Assembly (NCBI GenBank): GCA_019914995.1
Contig: CM034133.1
Span: forward strand, 1,612,001 to 1,676,000
Direction: 5' to 3'
Source of the DNA: Acanthochlamys bracteata
Taxonomy: Eukaryota > Streptophyta > Magnoliopsida > Pandanales > Velloziaceae
DNA length: 64,000 bases
Both the position numbers and the translations under genes were made by a program. Under the pieces are notes generated by a model that saw nothing but the letters and a program-made list of their open reading frames with translations, searched no databases and had not been told where the DNA came from. Of the stretch, positions 1 through 11,811 are shown one piece after another. The first letter of the stretch is position 1. Every line of letters starts with the position of its first letter.

Positions 1-3000
1 TTTGCATCCTGTTAATCCCAGTTCTCATGTAATCTTCACTGCTGACATTAGCCATAGACTGGATAAGTTCCCCATCTACTTTGGAGCAGGACTGTGTGCT
101 GCAAATTCCAGAATCCATCTCTGCAGCACAAGCCTCCTCCGCATCGCTTCTTCCCTCATTGTTATCACTTCGTAAATTTCCAACACGAGATCCTTGATGT
201 ATTATATCTAAACCAAGACACTTTCGAGCTTTACTGAAGAAGATCTTACACTGTTCCTTTGACCTTGTCTTAAGGTTTCGTGAGATTCTGGAGAAATCTT
301 TCCCATACATGCTCAAAGCCCTGATAAACGTAGATTTCTCATCATCGGTCCAGTCAACAGAGTCCAAGTCACAGCAGCTTTCATCTGAATAGTCATCTTC
401 CTCATCAATACTCTGCATGACTTCAGGGGTTAAAGGTCGGGAGACTCTAGTGTAGTTCGATATGTTGGCAGGATGGCTATTGGTAGTGATGCAGGAACTT
501 ACTGCCTCAGAACACCTAACAGCAGGTATGCCTGCCAAAGCGCTAGCAGCAGCAGCGTCACTCTGATACCTTGAAACTTCTGCAGCCTTTTCAGCGCCAC
601 CTGAAATCCTGCGAGACACCCTGAAGTTAGGATAGCCACTTTGAGTAGATTTTTTACTATAAAACTGTTTATTAGAAGCATCATTGTTGTTGCCAGGCAC
701 AACTGCAGCAGCCCCAAACAAACTAAGCGAACCAACATCTGCCTCATCTTTCCATTTCTTCCCTGAAGTCACCAGATATTTATTTGTTGGCAAACATTCG
801 GACTGCTTCTTAAGTAGCAACCGCTTATTTACTTTCTCAAAACTTTCTGACTTGTGAAATTTGTAATAAAATTCAACACAGTCTGCAGTTGTCTTGTGTG
901 GGAGAAATGAAGCAATTTTCGAGAAATCCTTCCCAAATGTGGCAAGCATCTCCATGAAAAGTTCTTTCTCTTCATGGGTCCACGGATTAATCATCGCCTT
1001 TTCCTTCTCAAAAGAAACTGGATCCTCTATCAGACCATTATCAGTCACAAACGACGAATTTCTCCTCTCCTCGAGCAAGATGCAGGCCGGCATCTTCAAG
1101 CTCTCCCTATGAACTTTAACATCAGAATCTTGCATCAACTTGCTAAAGAAGTTGAGTGTTTCTGTAGTTGGCTGCAAAGTTGATATCCCCGCTGTAATAA
1201 AGTACACCAGTGTAAGGATGAGTAATATATACAAAAAAATACAGTTGCAATAGGTTTTATATGCTGTTCTCAAATATAAGCCAATGCATAATCATCTGAC
1301 AAGTAAAAACGCTGGAATTGGAACCATGATTAAAATGTGCTGCTGCTAATAGTTAAAGAAACACCTACAAGCACACAGGGGCAACTCAATCAGTGAGATC
1401 AAAAGTTACAATAAAGAAATGACAAACACTTTATGGTTCAGAGCTTGTTGTTAGAAATGAATTTTCCAGTTACAATAACAATGGCATCAAGTTACAACCA
1501 CTTCCTTAAAAGCACAGTGATCTGCACCATGTGACTAGCAGAAATTGAATGTAAAGTTCAACTGTACGAATCAACATATTTCCAAGATGAATTTCGAACA
1601 TATTATTTCTCGAAGGCTCTCATTCATCAGGCATTTCTTACAAGAAGACACTTATATTATCAGATAGAAAAAGGAGTAAAAGACTAGAACCAGGTTTAAA
1701 CTGCTGAAACAAAACGACTGGACTGAGGATATAAAGATTACTTCAAACCAAGATAACAGAAAGCGAGAGTTATAAAGTTCAGGACTGAACTGTTATCAGT
1801 AAAAGATTTGACAAATGACATGAAAACAAAGTGGCGGTGGAAAAAAATGAAAACACAAAATCGCAACTTATATTACAAATTAAGAAGGTGGGAAAACATG
1901 GAGATACTCCCAAACAGAGAGTAAGAGGTCAGATACGTAGCACGAGCAGATTCTCTTTAAAGCACCAGTTCAAAGAAAAACTGTTCAAGCTATTTTTAGG
2001 TTATAATTTATTACACACTAGTCTCAGTACATCAATAAGTAATTTAAAAACAAAGTCATCTTTTCTGTGATATATTCTTCTTCTTGCCAAACACTATACC
2101 TTCTTTTTTAAACGTCTACACTTACTCTAGTTTCCAGGGAATCGGTTTACCCCAGCTGATTATGACAACCAAGGTTGTAGAAACAAATAGGTGCAATTTC
2201 AATAAATATGAAACTTTCTGTTGATGATAAAACATGCATTACTAGGCATTATATATACAAGAATCCACTCACTAAACTCACACATGTATAGCAACATATA
2301 AGTTACAGGAAAAGAGAGACAGAGAGAACGAAGAAGTAATACTACAATAAAAAAAAGAAAAAAAACCACTATATGTAGAATTAGTTATCAGCTTTGCACA
2401 TAAGCCAATCAATAAACTAAAATGTATAAGAATAAAAATTTTATGAAAGCAAAAATAGAAGGTCAAGAGCAAGCACCCTAACAAAATAGTAGTAAAGATT
2501 CAGAATGCCTTACATGGAGACATAAATCTTGATCGTGGAAAAGAACTATGCTTTTGAAAGCTGGCCTGTGTCAACCGAAAGCTTAAATCCATTCGCTTTT
2601 GTGACTTAGCCCGCTGTTTTCTCAACGCAAGCAGATACAAATCCTCCTTCCACATAAGATAAGCTGCTCTATAATGAAAAGCAGCAAGCCTCTCTTTGAA
2701 TTTTACTTCCTTCTTACGTTTGAAGAGCAATTCTTTGACTTGTAAGCTGTTGTCCCTAAGAGATAAAAGCTTATTTGAAACCCAGGCATCAAATCCAGGT
2801 GAACTTGATGGCAAAAAGCTGTTGAATGGTTCATGGGCCATTCTTGAAGCATCCAGATTGAAAGTCACAATACTATCTACTAGATTACGATCTCTAATAA
2901 CTTTATTTGTATCAGCAGGATCTACATCCAAAGTGCTGCTGCTTGCCTCCATGACACTACTATCAAAGGTTACCGCTGGCCTATCTATGGAATCAACCAG

Positions 3001-5395
3001 TATTAATTCACTCTCTTCTGGTGCATCCACCCCAACATCAGTACGAGATTCTGAAGCAGATCCAGTAGTGTTTGGATTCTTACAATTTTTGCCTAGCGAT
3101 GCTTCTTCATCAGCTGACAAACCTGTATCTGGACTACTGATACGAGCAATGACAAGATCCCCATTAGGCTCCCCAGCTAAGGAGGCTTCCGAAGAATACA
3201 AAGAAGAATCTTTCAAACAGTCGTCTTTCTGGAGATCCTTATCTGCTTTTCCACCAGCATCAACAATGACATCATGATCTTGCAAAGCACAAGTACTTTG
3301 ACAAAGATCTTTTTCCTCATTAGAATTCAAGGTCTTGAGTTCTATCTCTAGCTGATCAATGTCATTTTCTGTTTTCTCCAATTCCTTTGAAATATCACCT
3401 TTCAGCAATTGTAGCTTACTAATAGCACCATGCCTCAGCAAACCAAAGTCAGCAGAGCAAATATCCTCAACGCGGAACAACTCAGAAAGCAATAAGTTTA
3501 ACATATCTTCATAAGAATTTTGTGCGTCTGGGAAAGGTAAATTAGCTGGACCTGTGCCAGCAGTAACATTCATAGTCTTCGTGCATGCTTTCTCATCCAC
3601 ACCTGAAGCAATTAAATGCAGTATAATGATAGAAATTTCAGCAATTCAAACAAACAAATGCTTATGAAGTAACTAAAGTCCAGATAAGAGGAGAAGAAAA
3701 GAAAGAGACTAACACATAACAGCATAAGACTAAAGACCTGTACCAAGTAAAATTCTACATTTATCCAAAAAAAGAAAAATTTTATAGCGGGCCTCTTTCA
3801 AACAATATTTAGAAAAGACACCCCTCAAAAGAAAAATATTCTAATATAGAGCATAGAGATGTATGTTTGCAGAAGCCTAAATACACCATCAAATTGTCAA
3901 TCGTAGGCAGGATGCTCATCATCATCTACAGATCTGCTTTAATTTTTCACTGGTACATTCCTTCGAGAGAAAGAGCCTTCATAGATCAATAGAAAAGAAA
4001 AAGGAGCCATCATAAGAAGCTCCAATCACCGTGATTGGGAAAAGAAAATGAGTATCAAACTCTGATAAATCAAATTCCAAAAGTAATATGCTAAATCAAA
4101 CAGCAAACCTACGATTTGTATGGATGACCTCATACATTACTCTACAAGAATACCTTTAAGAACCGGCCCTCCAGAACCACCTCATACTCTAATAAAATTA
4201 TATGGCCAAACAAAAACAAAGAAAAAACAAACAAACAAAAAAGTAGGGATAAAATAAAACTGCTCATAATGAAATGCAACTTCAGCCTTCATTTTCAAGC
4301 AAAATGGAAAAAGGAAGTGATGCATACCAGGGGATGAGTTGCAGACAGTTGAAGCAGCAGTTGCAGGAGACGAACTGCCAAGAAAACCTATTAACTTAGG
4401 GCTTTCAGGCTCATATCCACCCTTCTCAGTATTGGAGCATTGCATGAGCCCGTTCTTTCCAGAGGTATCTTCAGAAACTTCTACCTTCTTCCTTTCATAC
4501 TTCGCCAGCCCTTCTCCCCATCCAAGCCGCGGCTTCTTCCTCAGCATTCCTTCCTCTGCTGATGCTGTTGCAGCTGCTGGGGACCGAATCAAAGTCTCCT
4601 TTCCAGGGGGAGCAGATACCTCTGCTCCTCCAGCATCGGTTTCAGATCCAGCAACCTTTGACAAAGAGAGGCCACTTGGACGGCTCCATCTCTGGGGCAT
4701 CTTAGATATAGAGCCAAATGAATTATCTGATTCTGTTCTATGGCCTGTAGCCATGACACTATCATTACTACTCTTGTTGTCGTGGTGATGATCTCTGGAG
4801 ATAATTGGAGGAGTGATCGGAACAACGACTGACCTCACAGGTGGAGGCAGAGGTAGAGGAAGAGGAGGCTGAGGATGAGGAGGAGGAGGAGGAACGGACT
4901 CACAATGATGGAGCTGCTGCCGAGGAATATTGCCGGAATCCAAGTATGGGGATCTGCGGAACGACCCCCTGCTATCTCTACCAACACTACGGCTACTATT
5001 ATTACCACCATACCTTCCAGAAATGGACCTAAAGCTATCTTCTTCATACCAGAATCGATCCCCGGCCCGTGAAGGTACAGGTTCATCCGGGTAGATCTGG
5101 TGATAACCCCCACCCTGCCTGTAATGACCTTCACCAAAATAGACAAACAAAGAAAAAACATAAAACCATCAGAAAAAAAATAAAACAAGAACTCTTCTTA
5201 GATCAAGCAAAGAACTGGCAAATTAAAGTAAATACCTAAAGGTGGGCGGCGAGGGGAAGCCCGTGCGAAGTCACGGGCATAGTAATTGTTCTCTCTCCAC
5301 CGTGGGCCGGCGGAGTTTGTCGGCCCTCCATCCGGTCCAGAGCTTCTTTCGTGTTTCCGGTCTTTTCGATCCCAAGGCAGTGGTTCAGGAGGCAT
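1..5395 (-). CDS. PWR: POWERDRESS-like SANT/Myb corepressor, 5' part (partial)
   Basis: Four coding exons read on the minus strand: 5395-5236, 5128-4328, 3602-2514 and 1191 to beyond base 1. All junctions are GT-AG and the frame stays open for about 1,080 residues. The N-terminus starts MPPEPLPWDRKDR and is followed by a Ser/Gly/Arg- and Pro-rich region with a KKPRLGWGEGLAKYERKK block, then a long acidic and coiled middle part. Exon 4 carries two SANT domains, one near 985-845 (NPWTHEEKELFMEMLATFGK) and one near 360-235 (SVDWTDDEKSTFIRALSMYGK). This layout matches Arabidopsis POWERDRESS, a nuclear N-CoR-like protein known to work with histone deacetylase HDA9. The family is around 1,600-1,700 residues, so roughly a third is missing past the left edge. 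The start is the first Met that gives the conserved N-terminus; the same frame upstream of it shows no recognised sequence. Confidence 0.9.
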
Positions 5396-8384
5396 CAAAT
5401 AGAGCAACAGCAAAGGGCATGGGCGTCCAGAGATCAACACGTCAACAACAACAACAATCAACAAAATCGAATCCAAGGGAGCTCGATTCCACGCACAGCT
5501 CTCCTTAGTGGTTTCCCGGTTGTCTTCTAGGGTTTCCACCGGTAAATATAATTTTTTCCTCCAAACCCGCAACAAAATAAACTACTTATCTGAATCTTTT
5601 CCCAATTTCTTCCCCTTCTGCAACTTATTAATGAAACCAATTGGTCTCCTCCCAAGGCTTGAAATTGAGAGAAATTAAGAATACAAGAGATTGTAACTCT
5701 CCAGGGAAGCCTATAGAGACAAGATTTGAGTTCGCCAGAGAGTTTAAAGGCGTGGAGAGCCGGAGGTCGCGTCGGTTGGTTTGGTTTTCGGGAAGAGAAG
5801 TCGCGGGCAAGGGTAATGGAGATTGAAGAGCAGAGAGAAAACGCGAGCCGATAAAGGAGAGAGACAACACAGACTGGACGTAAGCCGTGCGCCGTTAACT
5901 CGATTTCAATCGTCTTTCTGGCGTCCGCTAAATTTCTCTCTCAATTTATTTATAATATATTATTATTTTCTCCATTTTTTATTTGTTATTATAAGATTTG
6001 GTACTATTAATATAATGAAATTAGTTAAAATTGTTTAAAGAAAATAATTGAATCGATTTTCATGAAACGCGTTTGATTCAAGAAAAAAGGACCTATATCT
6101 TCTGAATAAATTACGGGGAATGCCCTTGTCGCTTAAAGTTTGAACGCCTTGAATCTAGCAGCAAAAAAATTTCACTAATTCGTTGTACGAATTATCAATC
6201 TTTCCATCTGTTTCTTAAGTCGGCATGATTGATTACTCAAAACAATTACCTAAAAAGAACAAATTTAAGTAACTAAGTCATTCAAATTATAACAATTGTT
6301 GACTAACTCAACCAATTAACAAAGACTAATGCAGCTGATGGAAACCTTACTTCGCTTACACAAGGTGGTATTATCCTATAATGGAACGCAAGGATTTTTC
6401 TTTTCCTCCATCGATAAATTACCGGCAGCCGCAGGCGGGTTAAGGAATGGAACCATATCCTCTTTTAATCTCTTAATCAGATCACTAGTCTAACCAGTTG
6501 ACTGAACGCAAATGAATTTTGCAATCAACAGAAAGTGAAGGATACTATGATTTGCAAAAGCTTCTATGCGCACAGCTACGCCGTGGCAATGCATGCATGC
6601 ACAAGAAAAGATCGTTCAGCTAGCTCTATACGAAGGCATTTAATTTAATTTAGCAAAAAAACCGCAGTATGCGATATTCTGAATATGAAAAAGACATGCC
6701 GAGAGATTATAAATCATGAAGACAACGTGAGCCTGTAATCGAGCTAGGAAATTGTAGCAAAAGCAGCTATGGAATCGATCTAATAAGATATAAATTCACT
6801 ACTGAATTCAGGAAATTTCTAAGTACACGAGAGTACTTAGAAAATCAGGGAAAAATCAGTCTAATTTAGAGATTAAACAATTAATATAACCGTGCCAGAC
6901 TACTCTTCTTCAAGCAATTCCTGAGATCAATTATATAGACAGTAAAGATGAATCCTTGAATATTTATAAACTGCATAAAATTTTTCTTCTGGTTTAACAA
7001 CGTTTTTTCACGAAATTCTGCTCTAGAAAAGAAAAAACAAACAAGAAGAAAATCGAGAGAAAATTCGTGAATCACGACGTATAAAACTTTCACGATCTTA
7101 CCATAACCTACTAGATTTTAATTTCAAACCGGAAATGATCTTCTCGGAGGGGTATTTCTGGAATTGCTTTGGAAAAGCTTCACCAGCTCCGGCGAAGGAA
7201 GGAGTTATCCAACACGGCAGTGATTACCGAAAGCGGCGGAGATGCATAGCGCAGAAAATTAATAACCAAAATGTTAATTAATGTGTTATCCGTAATTAGA
7301 CAAACAAGAGAAGGGTAATTTAGAAAGTTCTTCTGATAGCTGAGGCTTCGTGATGCTTCTATAAAGTAAACGAAGAGATAGCCGCCTCGGTCAAACCACA
7401 ACGCCCCAAGAGATCGAGCGCACGATGTAGCTCGCATGCTTACAACTGTGTCTGAAGCTATTCGCACATGCCAGTATAGCTAGGGCTGACGTGTTGTTTC
7501 ATCTAGGGGTGTAGCGCGCATGTTAAGTTTATTTTATATTTAATATAAATATTACAAAATTTTTAAATTATATAAAAGTACTATATTAAATTATTATTTA
7601 TTATTTAAAAATAAAAAATAAAGCTATTAAATTAAACATTTTTATTTAAAATTTTTTTTAGAAGCACCTCAACCGTCACCGTAATCTCACGTCTGGTTGA
7701 TCACACCTCTCGATAATAAAATAACAATAATAATAATTTATTAGTCAAATGTGAATAGAAAATTAAATAATAACAATTAAAAATAAAAGTTTGTTATTCT
7801 TTAGTTGGGGTGACAAGTTATGTGGAGCCAAGCCCAACTGATTCTTTCGTGAGTGGTGATGTAGGTCACGTGCGTTGCAGGTGAGCATGAGGGTATCGAA
7901 GGTGGTTGTCATCCGGTTGGTTGGTAACAGTTTTCACTAGGGATCTTTATAGATTCTGTAGTCCATTTTCTGCTTTATATTTCATCAGGTAGCAAATGAG
8001 GAACAAGTCTTGCGTCAACAACACTCCATGATATTGCTAGGGATTCAAATTTTTCATACATCGTAGCAAACATCCTCCTACTTAACAAAAACGAGAATGC
8101 CCGGAAGGATATTGTCCGCATTGAAGTTTCAAAATCCATTTAGCAGTAACTAAATGCTCGTGATTTTACTTGTCAACGGTTGTATGTAACGGACATGGTA
8201 CCTTATGCATATTGAGATCCTTGCGATGTTAGTGTATTGAAGATCGGAGCTGACACCGAACTAGAACAGCTACAGTTTCTTTCGACTGCCTCGTGGACGG
8301 ACTAAAGAAGGGAAGTAAAATAAGGGTGCACTGAAGGCTCGCGAAGTAGACAGCAAGCTCCCACTACTGTGTTGCTGGTGGAAT
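5396..8384. other. PWR leader and AT-rich spacer
   Basis: The first few hundred bases (to about 5,850) are probably the 5' UTR and promoter of the leftward PWR-like gene. They are less AT-rich and hold short open frames only. From about 5,940 on the DNA is AT-rich, with no ORF that resembles a protein. Short ORFs near 6,881 and 7,180 have no recognisable motif and are treated as chance. No gene or clear repeat was recognised here. Confidence 0.5.
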
Positions 8385-8663
8385 TAGAGATGCGAATATA
8401 GGTATTTTGACCGGTCCGATTATATTTTTTATAATTCGATCTGATTTATTTGTCAACTTATTTTTTATATAATAAATAAATAATAAAATTTTAAATTATT
8501 ATTAAGAGAAAATTTTGTGATATTAAAAATACTTTTTATTATCGGCCTGATATTATTTATTGGATTGATCTAGATCGGTCGGTCCAACTATTATTTACGG
8601 ATCGGGCAGGCTAAATCTCAGACTGCAGGCCGGTCGTTTAGCTCGGCCCAAATCGCACGTCTA
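8385..8663. mobile_element. hAT-like MITE with degenerate ends
   Basis: The left end reads TAGAGATGCGAATATAGG, and the reverse complement of the right end reads TAGACGTGCGATTTGGGC, so the termini are imperfect inverted repeats. The 8 bases outside each end (GGTGGAAT and GATGGAAC, allowing a one-base offset) are similar but not identical, as expected for an old 8-bp target duplication. The interior is AT-rich and has no coding capacity. The hAT assignment is an inference from the terminus type and the probable 8-bp duplication. Confidence 0.5.
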
Positions 8664-8952
8664 GATGGAACCACAATCAAACTATTTAAAATATTTTGGA
8701 GTACTTTTCTAAAATAAAAAATATTTTTATTTAATTTTAAAAATAAAATTTATTTTTACCTTATAAAAATAATAAAAATAAATAATAAAAAATATTAATA
8801 GAATTTTTTTATAATTTTTAAATATTTAAGAATTGAAAATGTTATTTTTGAAACATGTTACAAAACAGCCCTTAAAAAAATTAGAATTATAATTGCCAAA
8901 ATTCGATCTAAACATCAATCAGAAAATATTTCTGTGACACTGGGTCATCTAA
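8664..8952. other. AT-rich spacer
   Basis: Very AT-rich DNA between two small transposons. It holds homopolymer-rich A/T runs and no ORF or repeat that I could identify. Confidence 0.5.
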
Positions 8953-9198
8953 GGGGGCATTTGGTAGTGCTTATGAAATGGAGCTTTTTTGAAATAGAGG
9001 ATATTTTTATCTTTTTTGAAAAACGAGCTTTATTTTTTTTACTTTCAAAAAAATAAAAATATGCAATAAAAAGATCTCACTCCGTAGAATTTTTCTACAC
9101 TTTCTAAATTTTTAAATAAATTTTTTATATATTTATAAAATATATATTAAAAAATATGAAATGAAGAAAAGTTGATAAACAGCTTATCAAACGGGCTC
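8953..9198. mobile_element. PIF/Harbinger-type MITE (246 bp)
   Basis: The ends are inverted repeats: GGGGGCATTTGGTAGTGCTT on the left, and GAGCCCGTTTGATAAGCTGT as the reverse complement of the right end. Both sides are flanked by TAA (8950-8952 and 9199-9201), the 3-bp duplication typical of PIF/Harbinger elements. The interior is AT-rich and non-coding, so the copy would need a transposase supplied from elsewhere. Confidence 0.7.
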
Positions 9199-9201
9199 TA
9201 A

Positions 9202-10054
9202 ATTCGCCAATTATAAGCTCTAACAACTTATGAAGCCTATTATAATATTTTAGGTTAGAGGTTAGAATCTGAAGAGGAAGAAGAACTCCGAAGTGTAAAG
9301 CGAATAAAAAAAAAGAAAGTGAGCAAAGGCAAAAAAGAAGAACGATCACAATTCACAAATAAGAACAAGTAGAACGAATTAGAGATTTGCTAAAGAGAGA
9401 AGAGAGAGGAAAGAACTCTAGATCAAGTAGATGCAATCATGATAGAACAATTATTTTGTTTGTTTTTATAAGCACATAATCAACTCTTTCAAATGGATCA
9501 ACGAGTTGATCCAAAATCTGAGGGATACCAGTGATCTAAATACATACTCGATCCGATTTGATCATATATAGACCGCTTTTTATGATCCAGCTACAAGTTT
9601 GTCAGTTATTTTTGAAACTAAATCGGTTCCATTTTTTCTATTAAATTATCGATCTAACTGCTTTATAGAACGCAAAAATATTACAATTGGATGAGTTCTA
9701 TTATATGTTTGCTCTTAGTGTTACATATTTTGAAGCATTTAAAAATATATCATTTTCTTTTCGTCAAATATTATTTTTATTTAATGGAGGATTCATTGCT
9801 GATACTAACTAATTAATTTTCTAGCATAGTTTTTGGAAATGAGATTAAGATGCAATTTTTATATTTTATTAAAAAATTTATAAAATAAAAGATATTTTAC
9901 AAAATTTTATTATTATTTATAGTTATTTTTTAAATAAAAATATAGCTTATTTTTTAAATAAATCAAATATTAAAAAAAATTATTTTAAAAGTACTTCAAA
10001 CGTCAACTACGAAGTAAGATTTAGAAAACTAAAAATAACGGAGGTGAGATTAAC
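9202..10054. other. AT-rich spacer
   Basis: No gene recognised. The sequence is AT-rich, with a purine-rich stretch around 9,250-9,420. The antisense ORF at 9,125-9,349 is hydrophobic, low in complexity and judged to be chance. Confidence 0.45.
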
Positions 10055-10675
10055 TAAGGCCCTATTTGGCTGTGCTTTATTGGTGTTTTAAGCTTCAATA
10101 AAGCATAGCACAGTAAAGCAGGCGTTTGGATACGCCTGCTTTAATCCGTCAAAAGCGGCTTTAAACAATTGAAAACGAAAAGCTTCAAACTGGTGCTTTC
10201 ATTTTAAAGTCGCGCGGCGGCTTTTCCTCAGGGCAATGCAAATGTCATATTTGTCCTTTTTTAGTTTACAAAATTACGGAGACTGATATACTTCCTACCA
10301 CCAGCACCAACTTGTCGGTTCGCTCATTTATCTCTTCGCACCTGCTCACTCTCGCTCTCCTTTCGCCACGATTCCCTCTCCCTCCGCCGTGATTTGTCGT
10401 GATTTGCCTTACAGACACTGAATATTTCCTCTTTCTTTCTCCGGTATGTTATCGTAGCCACTATTTGTTAAAGAGCGTCGGTCCCTTGAAAATGCTTGGG
10501 TGCTGTAAGTTTTTTGTGATTTCAATTTTTCAGTTTTTGTGATTGGGTAAATTCCTGCCTAATACATGTAACATGGGCTTCCTCTTTCCACCCTCACGCA
10601 ACCCTCTTTTACCCACCGCAATTCGGTTTGCTTCCGTTCTATTCAACTGATCGGAGTTGGTATTTTCTCTCTCTT

Positions 10676-11058
10676 GAAGACGACCAAGGAGGCGAAGCCC
10701 AACGGTGATTCCGCAACCGCCGGAGATGCTCTCTCAAAGAGCGCCGTAAGAAGCTTCTGAAGCGAGAGCGTCAGGCAGCGCGTAAGGCCGAGCGTCGCGC
10801 TGCCGAGAAAGAATGCCGCCGCGTCGGCCTAGAACGCCGTAGAGCTGAGTGGGGTGAGAAGCTCGCTGCTGTTCCTGAAGAGGAGCGCCAGAGGCTCGTG
10901 GAAGAGAGGTGCGTCGCAAATAAGGAGCGGGTCGAGCGACGAGCCCAGGAGCGAGATGCTCGGGCTGACCGGTTGCAACGTGCCTCGGAGTGCAGACAGA
11001 AGCTTGTAATCGATCTGGATTTCGCTGACCTTATGAAGATCCAAAGCCTCGTCCACCA
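10676..11058 (+). pseudogene. Captured fragment of a TRM10-like tRNA (guanine-9-N1)-methyltransferase gene
   Basis: From about 10,739 one frame is open for over 100 codons. It reads a Lys/Arg/Glu-rich helix (RRKKLLKRERQAARKAERRA, then WGEKLAAVPEEERQRLVEER), followed by ECRQKLVIDLDFADLM and SLVHQ. This is the N-terminal basic helix and first strand of the SPOUT methyltransferase domain of TRM10 proteins. It stops at a CAG/GT junction at 11,058-11,060. Upstream, a frame encoding GDALSKSA is out of register with the helix, so a small deletion has shifted the frame near 10,740. The rest of the catalytic domain is absent. The block is much more GC-rich than its surroundings. It is a non-functional exon fragment inside the transposon. 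Confidence 0.7.
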
Positions 11059-11158
11059 GGTCTTCTCTCTTCCGTGTTTTCTCCATCTCATTTCTGAGCT
11101 GTTGTGAGATTGAGAAAACTGCCATTGCTTGTGTCTCTTTATGCTACTGAGTAACCAG

Positions 11159-11811
11159 TGAAACTCAAGAAAAGCTTGAAGGTCGCATGTTTGATGAGAA
11201 GTTAGCTAGGATGCTGCAGGTAAATGATAATGTTGTAGTTCAGCAATCTTCGTGAAGTAGAGTTCATTGCTTAGTGTAATATTTTTACTGGATTTGGTTC
11301 AGGCTGAAGAGGAGGTGTTGATGCTGCAGCAATTTAGTGTAAATCAACATGGAAAATAGTTTGAACAGACGATTCGACCATGTGAGGTCATCAGAAAATG
11401 TGAGGTTTATGTTAGATCTTTGATTGAAGACATGAAAAATGTGAAGTTGTAAAGTTGAAAAAGGTGTGTACTTGTATTTAATTTGATTCTTTATAGTCTG
11501 TGTATAATTATGATTATTATTTTGCTAAAAATAAGTGAAACAAATCATAGTTTTTGTTTATTGTAAGAAAGCTACAAGCTTCTATAAATATGATAGTCCT
11601 GATAATCCAGCAACTAAAAGCATCCGTGCTGATGTTCTAACTGACCCAAATGTTATTTTTGGTTTTGCATCTCAAAACTGATTATTTTCAACGTTTTTGT
11701 ATTCTGGATGTGCTTGATCTCATGTAGTACGAGAATGTCAAAAGCCAAGAAGCTGCACGTAAGACTGCTCCTGTAGGAATTAAAGAAAAGGCATCAGTGG
11801 CTTTGGCTAAG
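11159..11811 (+). pseudogene. Captured exon pieces resembling peptide:N-glycanase (PNG1)
   Basis: Three pieces resemble the region just N-terminal to the transglutaminase core of plant peptide:N-glycanase. The first (to 11,219) ends DEKLARMLQ at a CAG/GTAAAT donor. The second (from 11,303 after TTCAG) reads AEEEVLMLQQF and then hits an in-frame stop before FEQTIRP. The third (from 11,728 after a TAG acceptor) reads QEAARKTAP and KEKASVALAK. Order and spacing fit the family, which removes N-glycans from misfolded glycoproteins. Stops and missing exons rule out a functional enzyme. Further exon-like pieces up to about 12,290 (for example PTQEERDMKPETFASLM) were not identified. The assignment rests on motif memory and is less certain than the TRM10 one. 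Confidence 0.55.

Noticed and set aside
2696..3277. 193-codon plus-strand ORF
   Set aside because: It lies antisense to PWR exon 3, whose minus-strand frame has conserved splice junctions and continues the protein. It is a shadow frame.
7180..7467. 95-codon minus-strand ORF
   Set aside because: No motif, no splice or family support, and an AT-rich surrounding; treated as chance.
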